This document shows positions 62,300 to 64,000 of a stretch of 64,000 nucleotides of DNA, in pieces. The stretch covers positions 248,001 to 312,000 of the forward strand of contig NZ_VFRQ01000002.1 of the NCBI RefSeq assembly GCF_006385705.1. The letters run 5' to 3'. The translations under genes were made by a program, and so were the position numbers. This DNA comes from Pontibacter mangrovi. Lineage in GTDB: Bacteria > Bacteroidota > Bacteroidia > Cytophagales > Hymenobacteraceae. Each line of letters opens with the position of its first letter. Positions within the stretch are counted from its first letter, which is position 1. The notes under the pieces are model-generated. The model was not told the DNA's origin and did no database searches. It worked only from the letters and a program-made list of their open reading frames with translations.

Positions 62300-62850
62300 G
62301 ATCAAGCTTCCCTAGCGCAAGCGTCCGCTTGTGCCTTTATACTTTGCCGCTGTCTTTGTAATTCGACACAGCTATCCTATCTAGCTTCTGCTGATCCTCA
62401 GTCTTATAAGCGACTCTTTGCATTTCTTGCTGTGGCTCCCTCAAGGCCAGGGGGCCTCGCCTTCGGGCATCGCGCTGTCTACACTTCCTTTGCTCCTGCG
62501 TCGCAGTGCCGCCAAGGCGAAACCGGAAATCTAGAAGGCGCTCTTGTCGAGGCCCCCTACCCCCACCCAAAGACTGGGATCAGTTCGATAGCCACGGCTG
62601 ACGGAGTTTAAACCAAGTCACCCTTCGAAGGGGGCAGAAGTATAAACCCACCCCTAATTCCCCTCCTCCGAGGGGCTAGGGGTGGGTTTATACTTCTGCT
62701 GATGACAACACCAACCATGAAACTTATACTTCTGAAATGGTAACTCAAGATTCCCCTCCTTAGACAAGTCGTAGATCCCGGACTTGTTTCGGGAGATGGT
62801 CAAGGGTGGTTGGGCCCGGTGCCGCAGCCACACGTTCACGCCCTTGAAAT
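62300..62850 (+). repeat. Dispersed long repeat, copy C
   Basis: Same orientation as copy A, reverse of copy B. It shares GCGCAAGCGTCCGCTTGTGC with B (near 62318), then ACAGCTATCC, CTGATCCTCAGTCTTA, GGCTCCCTCAAGGCC, CCTCGCCTTCGGGCATCGCG with A, AAAGACTGGGATCAGTTCGA, GGCTGACGGAG, and the closing block with GGGTGGTTGGGCCCGG near 62815. It contains the composite palindrome at 62635-62698. No gene is present. Limits are approximate. Confidence 0.75.
62635..62698. repeat. Composite palindrome with 22-bp perfect arms
   Basis: CAGAAGTATAAACCCACCCC continues TA (62635-62656) and is exactly complemented at 62677-62698. It joins the dispersed AAGTATA motif (outer part) to the REP-like CCCACCCCTA unit (inner part). 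The 20-base centre contains a further small hairpin. Confidence 0.85.
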
Positions 62851-62927
62851 ACATTCAAGACAAGCCTCTCTGGAAACTCTAACTGAGCTCTATCTGGAGC
62901 AACACAACGATACCGTCAGTCAAGCAA

Positions 62928-62959
62928 AAAGGCCTGCAGCATTTCAGCAGCAGGCCTTT
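62928..62959 (-). terminator. Terminator of the asparagine synthetase gene
   Basis: A 10-bp stem (AAAGGCCTGC at 62928-62937 with 62950-62959), 12-base loop. On the minus strand it runs into TTTTTGC. The gap 62960-63075 shows one TATACTT copy and no gene. Confidence 0.8.
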
Positions 62960-63075
62960 ACATCATCTTAAACCACTTTATCAATTTATAATTCGCAGGA
63001 TTATCCGCATTGTCGCTATTGTCATCCATAATTCTCTACTCATTTATTTATACTTAAGTTCTACCCCCTACTCTT

Positions 63076-63999
63076 TTAAAACACCGCTTTAGTAAAAGGT
63101 TTACGCGAAAACACGGTTACCTCGTCCACGTCTTTCAGGCGGCAGATAAAACGGGTCATGCGTTCCACGCCAAATCCCCCACCTGCAGTTTTCGGGATGC
63201 CGCCTTCTTTGGCTACCTCCAGGTAATGGGCAAAAGCCTCTTCGTTGGTGCCTACCTCCGCCATGCGCTTGCGTATCTGGTGGTACTCGTGCTCCCGCTC
63301 CGCGCCCGACAGGCCTTCGCCGAAGCCTTCCGGCCAAATCACGTCATAGTTCAGGTAGGTGCCCGGCTTCTTTGGGTCCTCTTTGTCATAGAACTCGCGC
63401 TTGTGGTTCAGCAGCCAGAACGGCGCAGTGGCCTCCGCCGATTTAAGGTGCTCATAGTCCGGGCCCATGGCAGCCTCCAGTTTCTCGGTGCGGCATACCT
63501 CCCACTTCTCGTACTGCGGCAGCAGCTCCCCGCGCAACTCAAGTATCGTTTCCGGCATCTCCTCGTTCAGGCGGCGGAACACGAAGTTTACCAGCTCCTC
63601 CATAAACTCCATCACGTAAAAGCGGTCCTTGCCCTTAAACTCAAAATCAACCTGCGTAAACTCGAACAAGTGGCGGCCCGTGTCGGCGCGGTCGGAGAAC
63701 TCCAGGCGCACGTTCGGCGACACGATGTAAATGCTGCTAAGCTCAGGGTTCATCAGGGCCAGCTGCTTATGGAAGATCATGGATTTGGTGAGGCTCCAGC
63801 GCTGGTCGGCATAGCCAATGGAAGCGTCTACCACGCCATGGTTCAGCGGGTCGGTGATGGGCGAGAGCATGAGCGGCATGAGCTGCGTCAGGCCTTTCTT
63901 GTACATAAAGTCGTGGGTGGCCCGCACGATGCCCTGCTGCACTTTCAGTATCTTGGGCAGCGATGTCCGGCTCAGGTGGCTCACGGTGGCATCTAGCAC
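63076..63999 (-). CDS. Archaeal-type asparagine synthetase (AsnRS-like)
   Basis: At least 307 residues of a class II aminoacyl-tRNA synthetase catalytic domain with no anticodon-binding OB domain. The blocks LMPLMLSPITDPL, LTKSMIFHKQLALMN, SPNVRLE, HLFEFTQVDFEF (motif 2), APFWLLNHKREFYDKED, NYDVIWPEGFGEGLSGAEREHEYHQI and GGFGVERMTRFICRL (motif 3) match, from memory, the AsnRS-related asparagine synthetase AS-AR of Pyrococcus. That enzyme makes asparagine from aspartate and ammonia with ATP. The window edge may hide more residues, because the apparent GTG start at 63999 lies at the last base, but the domain looks nearly complete. AsnRS is the alternative. Confidence 0.75.
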   Translation of the reverse strand: MLDATVSHLSRTSLPKILKVQQGIVRATHDFMYKKGLTQLMPLMLSPITDPLNHGVVDASIGYADQRWSLTKSMIFHKQLALMNPELSSIYIVSPNVRLEFSDRADTGRHLFEFTQVDFEFKGKDRFYVMEFMEELVNFVFRRLNEEMPETILELRGELLPQYEKWEVCRTEKLEAAMGPDYEHLKSAEATAPFWLLNHKREFYDKEDPKKPGTYLNYDVIWPEGFGEGLSGAEREHEYHQIRKRMAEVGTNEEAFAHYLEVAKEGGIPKTAGGGFGVERMTRFICRLKDVDEVTVFSRKPFTKAVF

Positions 64000-64000
64000 C

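Overview
The window reads as ordinary chromosome of a Bacteroidota bacterium of the order Cytophagales, possibly Hymenobacteraceae such as Pontibacter (the genus is inference). Supporting signs are promoters of the Bacteroidetes type (TTTG, about 19 bases, TAnnTTTG), the conserved gene order rimO / lipoprotein / ftsY / DUF4295 / rpmG / rpmB, families typical of the phylum (BT_3928-like, DUF4403, DUF1599, DUF3891, DUF4407, DUF5522), bacillithiol synthesis (bshC), an epimerase-type threonine dehydrogenase, and many lipoproteins. Base composition is roughly 50-55 % GC. No prophage, integrase, transposase, CRISPR array or rRNA was seen. There is one tRNA (Asn).

Layout. 1-5 kb: a GNAT acetyltransferase cut by the left edge, a YciI-like protein, a mercaptopyruvate sulfurtransferase, an HExxH protein, an NlpC/P60 hydrolase, a YkvA-like protein and a YgjP-like metallopeptidase. 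5-12.3 kb: a minus-strand efflux operon (TetR, TolC, adaptor, RND pump) that ends in an acyl-carrier-like protein lacking its attachment serine. 12.5-15.2 kb: a LytS/LytTR two-component pair and a LiaF-like membrane protein. 16-18.7 kb: pheS, a 3-hydroxyacyl-CoA dehydrogenase, a Rieske-like lipoprotein without cluster ligands, and tRNA-Asn. 18.9-29.6 kb: a cation-handling region with an SPW/VKOR fusion coupled to a glycoside hydrolase, a CopB-type ATPase, a Met-rich lipoprotein, a Cys-containing beta-propeller and a Ca-type ATPase. 29.6-35.8 kb: lipid hydroxylase, aroK, redox membrane protein, DUF1599, folP-cdaA and small membrane proteins. 35.9-39.7 kb: kbl and tdh (threonine to glycine) around a proline-rich repeat protein and a candidate small RNA. 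40-53.7 kb: housekeeping and unknown genes including rlmN, mnmD, a second TetR, fau and bshC. 53.7-58.4 kb: a broken DUF559 nuclease gene between REP-like repeats, then rimO to rpmB. 58.6-64 kb: rocD, a lipoprotein, a DUF4407 protein, a dispersed repeat, and an archaeal-type asparagine synthetase cut by the right edge.

Two layers are not explained by genes. First, the 7-mer AAGTATA / TATACTT occurs about 140 times by eye (about 6 expected by composition) on both strands, inside and between genes, often as the palindrome AAGTATACTT. Inside genes it forces otherwise uncommon codon pairs. Second, three copies of a long non-coding repeat (about 15.4-15.9, 44.65-45.06 and 62.3-62.85 kb) end in G/C-rich palindromes of the same family that flanks the DUF559 gene. 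Counts and repeat limits were made by eye and are approximate.
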